DNA of 64,000 nt, taken from the NCBI RefSeq assembly GCF_014287275.1, contig NZ_JACONZ010000001.1, forward strand, positions 372,001 to 436,000, written 5' to 3'. How positions within the stretch are numbered: the stretch's first letter is position 1; each line of letters begins with the position of its first letter. The translations under genes were made by a program, and so were the position numbers. The DNA is from Anaerofilum hominis. GTDB lineage: Bacteria; Bacillota; Clostridia; Oscillospirales; Ruminococcaceae. Positions 44,143 to 52,517 of this stretch are shown here, piece by piece. Under the pieces are notes generated by a model. The model saw only the letters and a list, made by a program, of their open reading frames with translations, ran no database searches and was not told the DNA's origin.

Positions 44143-46038
44143 TTATTCCAGATATTCCCCGTGTTCTTCCAGCAGGCGCTCCCATTCTGCATAAAGCTCG
44201 TTCTGGCGAAAGCGCGCATCGTCCAGATCGTCGCACAGTTCGGTCAGGCGCAGGTGGTCGCTGGCGATCTCCGGCACCGAGAGGCTCTGCTCCATCTCCA
44301 GGATATCCGCCCCCAGGGCCTCGATCTCCCGCTCCAGTTCTTTGGCGCGGCTGCGCACCTCCGCTTTCAGGCGGCGCTCTTCTTTCTGGCTGCGCTGCGG
44401 TCTTTCGCCCGCCTCCGCCGCCGCTTTGCGCCTCCCCGCGCCCTGCGGGGCCTCCATGGTCGTGCGGGCCAGCAGCTGCCGGTAACCCGCGTAAAAGGTC
44501 GCGCCGCCGTTTTCCAGGTAGAGGATCGGGCAGGCGAGGCTGTTCATGAGATAGCGGTCGTGGGTGACCAGCAGCAGAGTGCCGGTAAAGGCGGCCAGCG
44601 CCTGGCTCAGGCTCTCGCGCATATAGATGTCCAGATGGTTGGTCGGCTCGTCGAGAAAAAGTAGGTTGGGCCGCTCCAGCAAAATTTCGGCAAAGCGCAG
44701 CCGCGACAGCTCGCCGCCCGACAGGGTGGGCACCTCTTTAAAGACCTCCTCGCCTTTAAAGCCCAGCCGCGCCAGATGGCTGCGCACCTCCAGCTCGGTC
44801 ATGCGGGGGTATTTGTTCCAGATGGCGTCGATGACCCGCCCGCCTGCGCGGTGCTGCTGCTGTTCAAACGTGGAGAGCTTGACGCCGCTGCCCAGCCGCA
44901 CGGCCCCGCTGTCGGGCTTTAAGCGGCCCGCCAGCACCCGCAGCAGCGTGGACTTGCCGGTGCCGTTGGGCCCGGCGATGACCAGCCGGTCGCCCCGCAG
45001 CACGTTCAGGTCCAGATCGCTCACCAGCCGGCCGCCCCCCGCGGAAACGCAGAGTTTTTTGGTGGTGAGCACGTCCTCATAGGGGTCCAGATCATACTCA
45101 AAGCGGAATTTCAGTTCATACCCCGCGCGGTGGGGCTGTTCGGTGATCTCCATCTTTTCCAGCTGCCGCCGGCGGCTTTGGGCCATGCGGGTGGTGCTGG
45201 CGCGCACCAGATTTTTGTCCACATACTCCTGCAGCTTTTTGGCGCGGGCCACATCGGCGTCGTGCTGTTTTTGCTGCACGGCCACGGCCAGCTCTTTCTG
45301 CGGCAGATAGGCGGAATAGTTGCCCTTGTAGCAGGTGATGGTGTTCTGCTCCAGCTCCCAGGTGCGGTTGGTGACGGCGTCCAGAAAGTACCGGTCGTGG
45401 GACACGGTGAGGATCGCGCCGGCATAGGTCTTGAGGTAAGCTTCCAGCCATTCCAGCGTCTCAAAGTCCAGATGGTTGGTGGGCTCGTCCAAAATAAGCA
45501 CGTCGGGGTTCTGCAGCAGCAGCTTTGCCAGCTGCAGCCGGGTGCGCTCGCCCCCGGACAGCACCTTTACCGGCTTGTCGTGGGTGTCGGGGGGAAAGGC
45601 CATGCCCGCCAGCACCTTTTTGATCTGCACGTCCCGGTTGTAGGCGTCCTGGGCGTCGATGACCGCGCTGGCCGCGGCGTGCCGCTCCAGCAGGGCCGCA
45701 TCGCCCGGGCGCAGCGCAAGGGTGCGGTTCACCTCTTCCAGCTCCGCCATTGCGGCCAGTGCCGGGGCGTAGGCGTCCTCCATCTCCTGCCAGACGGTGC
45801 GGGTGGTGTCCAGCGCGGCGTTTTGCTCCAGATAACCCCAGGTCAGATTATGGCTGTAGGTGACTTCCCCCTCGTCCGGCTGCAGCTCGCCGGTGATGAT
45901 GCGCAGCAGCGTGGTCTTGCCCGTGCCGTTTTCACCGATGATGCCGATGCGGTCCTGCCGGTCGACCGCGGCGGTCACGTCCCGCAGCACCCGCTCGGCG
46001 CCAAAGCTTTTTCCTGTTTTCTGTAATGTGATAAGCAT
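44143..46038 (-). CDS. ABC-F family ribosome-associated ATPase
   Basis: 631 residues, two ABC ATPase domains in one chain and no membrane domain. First domain: GENGTGKTT near 35, LSGGERTRLQLAK, LDEPTNHLDFETL; second: GPNGTGKST near 350, LSGGELSRLRFAE, LDEPTNHLDIYM. The interdomain linker (about 240-300, basic with a TRMAQSRRRQLEKM helix) is the part that contacts the ribosomal P-site tRNA in this family. A charged coiled coil ends the protein. Could be a translation factor or an antibiotic-resistance type; sequence alone does not decide. AAAGGAAT precedes the ATG. Confidence 0.93.
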   Translation of the reverse strand: MLITLQKTGKSFGAERVLRDVTAAVDRQDRIGIIGENGTGKTTLLRIITGELQPDEGEVTYSHNLTWGYLEQNAALDTTRTVWQEMEDAYAPALAAMAELEEVNRTLALRPGDAALLERHAAASAVIDAQDAYNRDVQIKKVLAGMAFPPDTHDKPVKVLSGGERTRLQLAKLLLQNPDVLILDEPTNHLDFETLEWLEAYLKTYAGAILTVSHDRYFLDAVTNRTWELEQNTITCYKGNYSAYLPQKELAVAVQQKQHDADVARAKKLQEYVDKNLVRASTTRMAQSRRRQLEKMEITEQPHRAGYELKFRFEYDLDPYEDVLTTKKLCVSAGGGRLVSDLDLNVLRGDRLVIAGPNGTGKSTLLRVLAGRLKPDSGAVRLGSGVKLSTFEQQQHRAGGRVIDAIWNKYPRMTELEVRSHLARLGFKGEEVFKEVPTLSGGELSRLRFAEILLERPNLLFLDEPTNHLDIYMRESLSQALAAFTGTLLLVTHDRYLMNSLACPILYLENGGATFYAGYRQLLARTTMEAPQGAGRRKAAAEAGERPQRSQKEERRLKAEVRSRAKELEREIEALGADILEMEQSLSVPEIASDHLRLTELCDDLDDARFRQNELYAEWERLLEEHGEYLE

Positions 46039-46062
46039 AAATGATTCCTTTGTCTATTTCTC

Positions 46063-48138
46063 TCAGGGAGCGTCCTCTATCCGATAGATCTGCACTTTTG
46101 CATTTTCATACACCAGCGGAAACTGTGCGAGTTGTGCTGTGTCTCCGGGAAACTGGAGCGAAAAGACCAGATAGCGCACCCCATTCTCCCGGGCCAGACG
46201 AACGACTTCCTGCGGCGTGGTATTCTCACTGAAAAATGCGGCGTTCACATCTTTCTTTTCCCTGACCACAGCTTCTGAGACCCCCATATTGGTGACGGCA
46301 TAGGTGTATCCCTCCATATATGCCTGCCGCCCGGAAAGGGCCGTATAAATACACGAGACCCCTCCTCCCGTACCCGGCTGAGCGTCGATGCGATTGGTCG
46401 CGAACAGCTCGTCCGGCGCGGCGTTTGCCGCCAGCCATTCCATTGCCGCCTCATCCTCTGCACAGGCGACTGCAGCATACGGATATTTTGGAATGATATC
46501 GAGATTGCGCAGCAACTGCCGCCCGCCGCTGCCCACAAAGTTGATACAGAGCATCAGCGTGGTCAGCAGCCCGACGCCTCCCAGCAGAACCACCGCCGCC
46601 TTGAAAGGCCTGCTTGCCGGGCGCCCCACACGGTCTGCTGCCAGCAGGTTGACGCAAAAGATGGCGAACAGCACAAAATAGATCTGGCTGTAGGAGGGGT
46701 GCCAGAAAGCAAAATAAGCGATCGCCCCGCCGCAGACCACTCCGTTGGCCAGCAGACGTTCTGCAGGCAGCCGGAAAAGGCCGCGCACATCATCCCACAT
46801 CCCCCGCAGATAGAGGGGGAATTGCAGCGGCTGCATACAAAACAGGATCAGCAGCGCAAAAAGAGGGAGCGACAAATACCAGAGATAGCGATTGTTCAGC
46901 AGCACAGCGTTGAAGTAATGGGAAAAAGCGCTCATCTGAAAAGTCCGGTCTCCCAGCCTCATGCTGGTATTGGCTCCTGAGGCATAAAAAGTCGTATATA
47001 TCACAGCAAAAATACACGGCACACCGGCCAGAGCCGTCAGCGCCTTGCCGTAATGCGGCCGCCGAAAAAGCACGAAAACCATGGTGATCCCGAAGCTGCA
47101 GGCTGCGATCGCCGCCACCGGCCCCTTGGCAAAACAGAGCAGTGTAAAACTGCCCAAAAAAGCTGCGAGATAACGCCAGGTGACGGCAAATCCCCTGCGG
47201 GCCATGAGGGTAAAAAGAAGAAAAAAGATCGAGGCGAAGATCAGCGCCGTCCCCTGGGCATTCAGATTGGTGACCAGATAACTCAGGTTGTAGTTCCAAA
47301 ACAGGCCTCGCCCGTCCGGCAATGCCGCACACATGCTGGCGCAGTTAAACAGAAAAAGCCCACAAATAAATGCTGCAGTCTTATTCCTGTCCCCCTTATA
47401 AAAGCCGTCTCCCAGCGCCCGCAGACAGCAGACAAGGGCCGCCAGCACAGCCGGCCCCATATAAAATGCCACCACGTTGTATGCGGAAAGACCGCTCACC
47501 AGCGAGAGAATGCCCTCTACCATCTCGGTGAGATAGTGGTATGTGAGCCGCACCTGTGAAAAGCGGATATCCTGCGGGGGAAACGCGATCTTAAAAGAGT
47601 TGGCGTTGCCGATGTTCCACAGCAGATCCTGATTGGGCAGGATCGCTCCCACCGCAGAAGGGCGGGCATTTTTTACCACCACGGAAAAAGCGAACAGGAC
47701 CACCAGCCCTGCAGTCAATAAACCATAGAACAGCGCCGGGCCGTTGTGCCACAGCCTTTTTAGACGGACGCGTGCATCTGCCGGCCTCCAGCATAGAAGC
47801 AGCCAACTGACGGCCAGCAGCGGAGGCAGCAAACGCAGCGCCCACAAAAATCCCAGCCGCATACAAAAGCAATACAGCACGCAAAGAAAGCCTGTCCCCA
47901 ACAAGATGGCGAGCGGCGCCCGCGCACCCGGCAAAGCCCGTTCCAGCCCTGCGGCCCGCGTCAGCAGCAGGCCGGGGAGATAGAGATAACCCAGCACACA
48001 GAGCCAGAAGCGAAAGGCCCCCATCAGTGCGCCGCCGGAGAGCAGCACCAGCAGCAGATAGATCGTCAGGCAAAAGAAAATAAGCGTTTTCTTTGTGCGT
48101 ACCAGGCCGTTATAGGCTTGTTCCCATATTTTCTTCAC
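46063..48138 (-). CDS. Large polytopic membrane protein, possibly a GT-C-type glycosyltransferase
   Basis: 691 residues with roughly 12-14 membrane segments in the first ~560 and a soluble C-terminal part (~130 residues). Near 165-180, an external loop NQDLLWNIGNANSFK followed by RFSQVRLTYHYLTEM resembles the acidic first loop of membrane sugar transferases using lipid-linked donors. The C-terminal part (AMEWLAANAAPDELFATNR...VRYLVFS) is like that of YfhO-like proteins. No exact family is recognised. GTG start, GAGGAGGA 12 bases upstream. It is followed after 24 bases by the ABC-F gene on the same strand. Confidence 0.65.
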   Translation of the reverse strand: MKKIWEQAYNGLVRTKKTLIFFCLTIYLLLVLLSGGALMGAFRFWLCVLGYLYLPGLLLTRAAGLERALPGARAPLAILLGTGFLCVLYCFCMRLGFLWALRLLPPLLAVSWLLLCWRPADARVRLKRLWHNGPALFYGLLTAGLVVLFAFSVVVKNARPSAVGAILPNQDLLWNIGNANSFKIAFPPQDIRFSQVRLTYHYLTEMVEGILSLVSGLSAYNVVAFYMGPAVLAALVCCLRALGDGFYKGDRNKTAAFICGLFLFNCASMCAALPDGRGLFWNYNLSYLVTNLNAQGTALIFASIFFLLFTLMARRGFAVTWRYLAAFLGSFTLLCFAKGPVAAIAACSFGITMVFVLFRRPHYGKALTALAGVPCIFAVIYTTFYASGANTSMRLGDRTFQMSAFSHYFNAVLLNNRYLWYLSLPLFALLILFCMQPLQFPLYLRGMWDDVRGLFRLPAERLLANGVVCGGAIAYFAFWHPSYSQIYFVLFAIFCVNLLAADRVGRPASRPFKAAVVLLGGVGLLTTLMLCINFVGSGGRQLLRNLDIIPKYPYAAVACAEDEAAMEWLAANAAPDELFATNRIDAQPGTGGGVSCIYTALSGRQAYMEGYTYAVTNMGVSEAVVREKKDVNAAFFSENTTPQEVVRLARENGVRYLVFSLQFPGDTAQLAQFPLVYENAKVQIYRIEDAP

Positions 48139-48177
48139 GCCCGCACGGTCCTCCTCTTTTTAAACGCTGATAAGCGC

Positions 48178-48226
48178 AAAAATGCCGCGCCCCAAGCCAG
48201 TCAAGGGCCTTGGACGCGGCGGTCCT
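48178..48226 (-). terminator. Terminator of the decarboxylase subunit operon
   Basis: Minus strand GCCGCGTCCAAG pairs with CTTGGGGCGCGGC, then ATTTTTG. Confidence 0.78.
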
Positions 48227-48272
48227 TTTTGATTTTATCACATACCGGCCGTTTTGCAAAGAGCCGTTCCGT

Positions 48273-48395
48273 TTACTTTTTGAACAGGCGGTTGAGCAGC
48301 GCAATGGCCACACTAATGACCCCCATAACGATAAAAATGCCGCACATGCCGAAGAGCATGGTGTTCAGCGACTGTAAAACTGCGCTCATATCCAT
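48273..48395 (-). CDS. Small gamma-like subunit of a Na+-pump decarboxylase (OadG-like)
   Basis: Only 40 residues: MDMSAVLQSLNTMLFGMCGI, then a single hydrophobic helix (IFIVMGVISVAIALL) and a basic end NRLFKK. The GMxxxFxxM helix fits the start of the OadG/gamma family, which normally has a longer, Pro/Ala-rich tail that is absent here. Strong AAGGAGGAAAA upstream of the ATG; 13 bases after the beta-subunit stop and right before a terminator, so it is clearly the last gene of that operon. It is below usual gene-calling length limits. Confidence 0.75.
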   Translation of the reverse strand: MDMSAVLQSLNTMLFGMCGIFIVMGVISVAIALLNRLFKK

Positions 48396-48408
48396 CTTGT
48401 TTTCCTCC

Positions 48409-49578
48409 TTAGCGCGCGATAAGGTTGAGGATCAGGCCGCCCGCGATGACCGAGGCGATCTGGCCGCCCACGTTGACGCCCGCCGCCTGCATGAGGATAA
48501 AGTTCTGCGGGTCCTCTTTCAGCGCCATCTTGGCCACCACGCGGCTGCTCATGGGGAACGCGGAGATGCCGCAGGCGCCGATCATGGGGTTGACCTTTTT
48601 CTTGCTGAACAGGTTGATCAGCTTGGCGAACAGCACGCCGCCGATGGTGTCAAAAATGAACGCCACCAGGCCCAGCGCCAGGATCATCAGGGTCTGCCAG
48701 GTGAGAAACAGCTCCGCCTGCATTTTGGTTGCGACCGTGATGCCCAGCAGCAGCGTGATCAGGTTTGCCAGCACGTTCTGCGCGGCTTCCGACAGGCTGC
48801 CCAGCACGCCGCATTCCCGCAGCAGGTTGCCGAACATCAGAAAACCGACCAGTGCTACGCTGCGGGGCGCCACGATGCCGGCGATCACGGTGACCATGAT
48901 CGGGAAGAGGATGCGCACCGTTTTGCTGGTCTGCTTTGCCTCGTAGGGCATGCGGATGCAGCGCTCTTTCCGGGTGGTGACCAGCTTGATGCAGGGCGGC
49001 TGTATGATGGGCACCAGCGCCATATAGCTGTAGGCGGCCACGATGATGGCGCCGATATATTTTGTGCCGTAATAGGTGCCCACAAAGATGGACGTGGGGC
49101 CGTCCGCCGCGCCGATGATACCGATCGAGGCGGCGTCAGTGATGGAAAAGCCCAGCAGGGTGGCCGCTGTGATGGTGAAAAAGATGCCGAACTGCGCCGC
49201 GGCCCCAAACAGCAGCAGCTTGGGGTTTTGCAGCAGCGGGCCAAAATCGATCATCGCCCCGATCCCGATAAAAAGCAGCAGAGGGAACAGCTCGTTGTCG
49301 ATGCCCGCGCGGAACAGCTCGCTGAGGGCCCCCGGTTCCGCCGCGATGCCGGTGGCCGCGTCGATGCCCTGGTCGATCACGCCGGACAGCGGCAGATTGA
49401 CCAGGATCGCGCCAAAGCCCATGGGCAGCAGCAGGGTGGGTTCCATGTCCTTTTTGATCGCCAGATAGATCAGCGCGCCGCCGATGACCCACATGACCAG
49501 CATCTTCGCGATCTCAATGCCGTTCATGGAGAGCAGGCTGCCCAGCAGCGACTGTACAAACTGGGAAAGTGCGTCCAT
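48409..49578 (-). CDS. Na+-translocating decarboxylase beta subunit (OadB/GcdB/MmdB)
   Basis: 389 residues, about nine membrane segments plus re-entrant regions. This subunit decarboxylates carboxybiotin and pumps Na+. Landmarks: MGFGAILVNLPL near 53, GIGAMIDFGPLL near 105, the GAADGPTSIF region near 155-165 with the catalytic Asp, and NPMIGACGISAFPMSSRVVAKMA near 330. Alpha (carboxyltransferase) and biotin carrier genes are not nearby, so substrate (oxaloacetate, glutaconyl-CoA or methylmalonyl-CoA) is undetermined. GGAGAATC lies upstream; a plausible promoter is at 49637-49665. Confidence 0.95.
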   Translation of the reverse strand: MDALSQFVQSLLGSLLSMNGIEIAKMLVMWVIGGALIYLAIKKDMEPTLLLPMGFGAILVNLPLSGVIDQGIDAATGIAAEPGALSELFRAGIDNELFPLLLFIGIGAMIDFGPLLQNPKLLLFGAAAQFGIFFTITAATLLGFSITDAASIGIIGAADGPTSIFVGTYYGTKYIGAIIVAAYSYMALVPIIQPPCIKLVTTRKERCIRMPYEAKQTSKTVRILFPIMVTVIAGIVAPRSVALVGFLMFGNLLRECGVLGSLSEAAQNVLANLITLLLGITVATKMQAELFLTWQTLMILALGLVAFIFDTIGGVLFAKLINLFSKKKVNPMIGACGISAFPMSSRVVAKMALKEDPQNFILMQAAGVNVGGQIASVIAGGLILNLIAR

Positions 49579-49636
49579 TCTTGATTCTCCGTTTCCTTTT
49601 CAACTTGTCCGGCGCCCGTTTGGGCGCAGTAAGGAT

Positions 49637-49665
49637 ATCTTACCATGTCCGCTCCCCTTTTGAAA
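49637..49665 (-). promoter_or_regulatory. Possible promoter of the decarboxylase subunit operon
   Basis: Minus strand TTTCAA, 17 bases, TAAGAT; the -35 is weak. Confidence 0.4.
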
Positions 49666-49721
49666 GAAGCGAATGTAAAATCCCTGTAAAATCGCCTGCG
49701 CCGCACCGCCGCAAAAGCGGG

Positions 49722-50672
49722 TCAGTCCGCCGCACCGCCGGCGGGGATCTTCTCGTCCAGCCAGGCGGCCACATCGGCGTAGACCTCGGCGCGGTTGGTC
49801 TCGTTGAGCACTTCGTGCCGCGCGCCCGGGTACAGCTTGAGCTGCACGTCCCCGACGCCCGCCTCCCTGAGCCAGCCGAACACCTTTTTGACCCCCGCGC
49901 CGTAGTCCCCCACCGGGTCCATGTCGCCCGAGATCATCAGCATCGGCGTGGATTTTTTCAATTTTGCCGCCCAGGCCGGGCTGCTCACGTCCCGCAGGAT
50001 GGCCATCAGCTCATGAAAAGCGCTGACCGTGAAGATGAAAGTGCATTTGGAGTCCCGCGCATAAGCGGCCACGATCTCTTTGTCCCGGCTGATCCAGTCA
50101 TAGGGCGTATCCGGCGATGGGATGCGCTTGAGATAAGCGCCGAACGCGAGCCGGTTGATGAACGCCGAGCGATGCTTTCCGCCGCGCACCGCACTCAGCA
50201 CACTGGTCAGCGCAAGCCCCACCCCGCCCAGCGGGTTGGGGCCGCCGGTGCCGCAGATCACCAGGCCGTCGATGGTGTCGGGCCAGGACGCGGCGTACTG
50301 CCGCGCAAAAAAGCTGCCCATGCTGTGCCCAAACAGTACCAGCGGCAGCTCCGGAAACGCCTCGTGGGCAAGGCGGTTCATGGTGTGCAGGTCCTCCAGC
50401 ACATATTTGCGCCCGTCGCGCTCGGCAAAATAGCCGTCGGTGCCGCTGTCGCCGGTGGCGCCGTGTCCCAGATGGTCGTTGCCGCACACCGCATATCCCC
50501 TGGCGCAGAGATAGGCGGCAAAATCGTCGTAGCGCCCGATGTACTCGCACATGCCGTGCGACAGCTGCACCACGGCGCGCGGCGCCGTCTCGCTGTCGGT
50601 GTAAAAATAGCCCACGACCGTGTCCTCGCCATTGGCGGAGTTAAAGCTGATATTTCTTTTTTTCACCGACAT
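49722..50672 (-). CDS. Alpha/beta hydrolase, monoacylglycerol-lipase-like
   Basis: 316 residues with the serine hydrolase triad: Ser in GHSMGSFF near 117, Asp in SGDMDPVGDYG near 254, His in ARHEVLNE near 284. The oxyanion HGMCEY segment lies near 40. Fits the Hydrolase_4 (lysophospholipase/monoglyceride lipase) group; a cytoplasmic lipid or ester substrate is likely. Its ATG lies inside the upstream phosphatase gene (32-base overlap) with AGGAGGAATT as ribosome site, so the two are coupled. Confidence 0.92.
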   Translation of the reverse strand: MSVKKRNISFNSANGEDTVVGYFYTDSETAPRAVVQLSHGMCEYIGRYDDFAAYLCARGYAVCGNDHLGHGATGDSGTDGYFAERDGRKYVLEDLHTMNRLAHEAFPELPLVLFGHSMGSFFARQYAASWPDTIDGLVICGTGGPNPLGGVGLALTSVLSAVRGGKHRSAFINRLAFGAYLKRIPSPDTPYDWISRDKEIVAAYARDSKCTFIFTVSAFHELMAILRDVSSPAWAAKLKKSTPMLMISGDMDPVGDYGAGVKKVFGWLREAGVGDVQLKLYPGARHEVLNETNRAEVYADVAAWLDEKIPAGGAAD

Positions 50673-51375
50673 GGTCCAATTCCTCCTGTTCCAAAATCAC
50701 CGTTTTGAGTTCTTCAAACCCCCGCACCGTGTAGGTGGGCTGGATCCCCGTGTCATTCTCCTGCTCCCGGAAATTGCACCAGCAGGTGTCCAGCCCCGCC
50801 GCCGCGCCGCATTTGATGTCCGCGGCCAGGCTGTCGCCCACCACCAGCACCTTTTTGCGGTTGCTCACACCCAGCTTTTCCAGGGCAATGTTGACAAAGC
50901 GCTTGTCGGGCTTTGCCACCCCCAGCTTTTCCGAGATAAAGACCCCGTCGGCGAACGCCCCGATGCCCGAGGCCTCCAGCCGGCCCATCTGCGCTTTCTG
51001 CGCCCCGTTGGTGATGATGCCCACCGTCACATAGTCTTCCACGTCGGCCAGGAATTCATCCGCTCCGGGCAGGATCTGGGCCCCTTTTGCCAGCTCGCCG
51101 AGGTAGTAGTCGTTGATCTTTGCCGGGCTGCCCTGCCTGCCCAGATGGTTCAGCAGCTTGGAAAAGCGCAGCGTCAGCAGCCGCTCTTTTTTGATGCTGC
51201 CGCGCTCGAATTCCCGCCAGAGCTTTTCGTTGATTGCGCGGTATTCCGCGATGGTCTGCGCGTCGCCCGGCAGCTCGAAATGCGCCAGCGTGGCCGCGAT
51301 GGCCGATGCCTCGGCGGCGTCAAAGTCCAGCAGCGTGTTGTCCAGGTCGATGAGCATGCAATTGTAATGCGCCAT
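50641..51375 (-). CDS. HAD phosphatase, YjjG-type (5'-nucleotidase-like)
   Basis: 244 residues. HAD motifs: DLDNTLLDF (Asp10/Asp12) with Asn where most HADs have Gly, typical for YjjG-like nucleotidases; GIITNGAQ (motif II) near 120; Lys in GVAKPDKRFV near 155; VGDSLAADIKCG (motif IV) near 180. The family removes phosphate from non-canonical pyrimidine nucleotides, in keeping with a house-cleaning role. AAGGAG precedes the ATG. Confidence 0.9.
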   Translation of the reverse strand: MAHYNCMLIDLDNTLLDFDAAEASAIAATLAHFELPGDAQTIAEYRAINEKLWREFERGSIKKERLLTLRFSKLLNHLGRQGSPAKINDYYLGELAKGAQILPGADEFLADVEDYVTVGIITNGAQKAQMGRLEASGIGAFADGVFISEKLGVAKPDKRFVNIALEKLGVSNRKKVLVVGDSLAADIKCGAAAGLDTCWCNFREQENDTGIQPTYTVRGFEELKTVILEQEELDHVGEKKKYQL

Positions 51376-51448
51376 TGACGGATTCTCCTTTTTTCACGCG
51401 CCGCGCCCGCATGCCGGGGCGGCGCGCCGTTCCTTCGATGTCTCTATC

Positions 51449-51477
51449 ATTATCGGTTATTTGACGGCTTCTGTCAA
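51449..51477 (-). promoter_or_regulatory. Promoter of the phosphatase/lipase operon
   Basis: Minus strand TTGACA, 17 bases, GATAAT, 74 bases upstream of the YjjG-like gene. Confidence 0.65.
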
Positions 51478-51539
51478 TGAAAAACCGGACAGGAGCGCCC
51501 CCCTGCCCGGCCGGGCCGCCCCTTTGCCGGGCGGCGTGC

Positions 51540-52502
51540 TCAGACGTAAAATTCTTCTTTCGCGCTGCGGAAGAAAAGCCTTTGAAACGCCTCCTCCGCT
51601 GGGACGCCCCTGTAGAGGATCGCATACACCGTCTCGCAGATGGGCAGCTCCACGCCGTGCGCTTCGCCCAGGCGCACCAGCGCCTGGGTCGTGGGCACGC
51701 CCTCCGCCAGCAGCGTATACTGCTCCCCCCTTGCCACCGCCTCGCCAAAGCGCCGGTTGTGGCTGTGCGGGCTGAACAGCGTGGCCTCGTAGTCCCCCAG
51801 ATGGCACAGCCCATAGGCGGACAGCTCGTTGCCGCCCATGGCGCGGATGAGGCGGGCGATCTCACGTGCGCCGCGCGCCATCAGCGCCCCTTTCAGGCTG
51901 GAAAGCCCTTTTCCATCCAGCAGGCCCGCCGCGATGCCCATCACGTTTTTTGCCGCGGCGCCGATCTCGGTGCCGATCAGGTCGGTGCCGATATACAGCC
52001 GCAGCAGCTCGCTCTGGAACTGCTCCACAATGCGCCGTGTCAGCGCCCGGTCGTCCGAGTCGACGACCATGCAGTTGGGCACGCCGGCCAGAAAATCCTG
52101 GACATGCCCGGGGCCGACCCAGACGGCGAGCCCCACGGGCTGGGTCAGGCTCTCCCGCATCACCTGGGTCAGGCGTTTGCCGGTCTCCTCCTCCAGCCCT
52201 TTCATGCACAGGATAAAGGTCTTGCCCGCGATGGGATGACCGTTGAGACGGGCGGCAAAGCCGCGCAGCTGCTGGGCGGAGATCGAGATGATCACGGTCT
52301 CGCTGGCGGCCAGCGCCCTGCCCAGATCCTCCTCCAGGACGACCGCCTCCGGCAGGGTGAGATAATCGTTTTTCCGGCTCTCCCGCAGTGTCTCAAAGCT
52401 GCGCGAGCCGCTGCGCCCCCAAAGCACGACGCGGCCGCGCCGGCTGTGAAAGCTGGCCAGAAAAGAGCCCCAGCGGCCGCAGCCCAATACGGTACAATTC
52501 AT
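51540..52502 (-). CDS. gpsA: NAD(P)H-dependent glycerol-3-phosphate dehydrogenase
   Basis: 320 residues. Makes sn-glycerol-3-phosphate from dihydroxyacetone phosphate for phospholipids. Rossmann motif VLGCGRWGS at the N-terminus (GxGxxG type), VGPGHVQDF near 128, GTEIGAAAKNVMGIAAG near 182 with the catalytic Lys, and the C-terminal NRRFGEAVARG segment. Some positions differ from the standard (GPGH rather than GPSFA, IGAAAKN rather than LGGALKN), so it may be a paralogue with shifted specificity. Third gene of a minus-strand unit; 15 bases after the SGNH gene. Confidence 0.88.
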   Translation of the reverse strand: MNCTVLGCGRWGSFLASFHSRRGRVVLWGRSGSRSFETLRESRKNDYLTLPEAVVLEEDLGRALAASETVIISISAQQLRGFAARLNGHPIAGKTFILCMKGLEEETGKRLTQVMRESLTQPVGLAVWVGPGHVQDFLAGVPNCMVVDSDDRALTRRIVEQFQSELLRLYIGTDLIGTEIGAAAKNVMGIAAGLLDGKGLSSLKGALMARGAREIARLIRAMGGNELSAYGLCHLGDYEATLFSPHSHNRRFGEAVARGEQYTLLAEGVPTTQALVRLGEAHGVELPICETVYAILYRGVPAEEAFQRLFFRSAKEEFYV

Positions 52503-52517
52503 CTGGATGTCCCCCTG

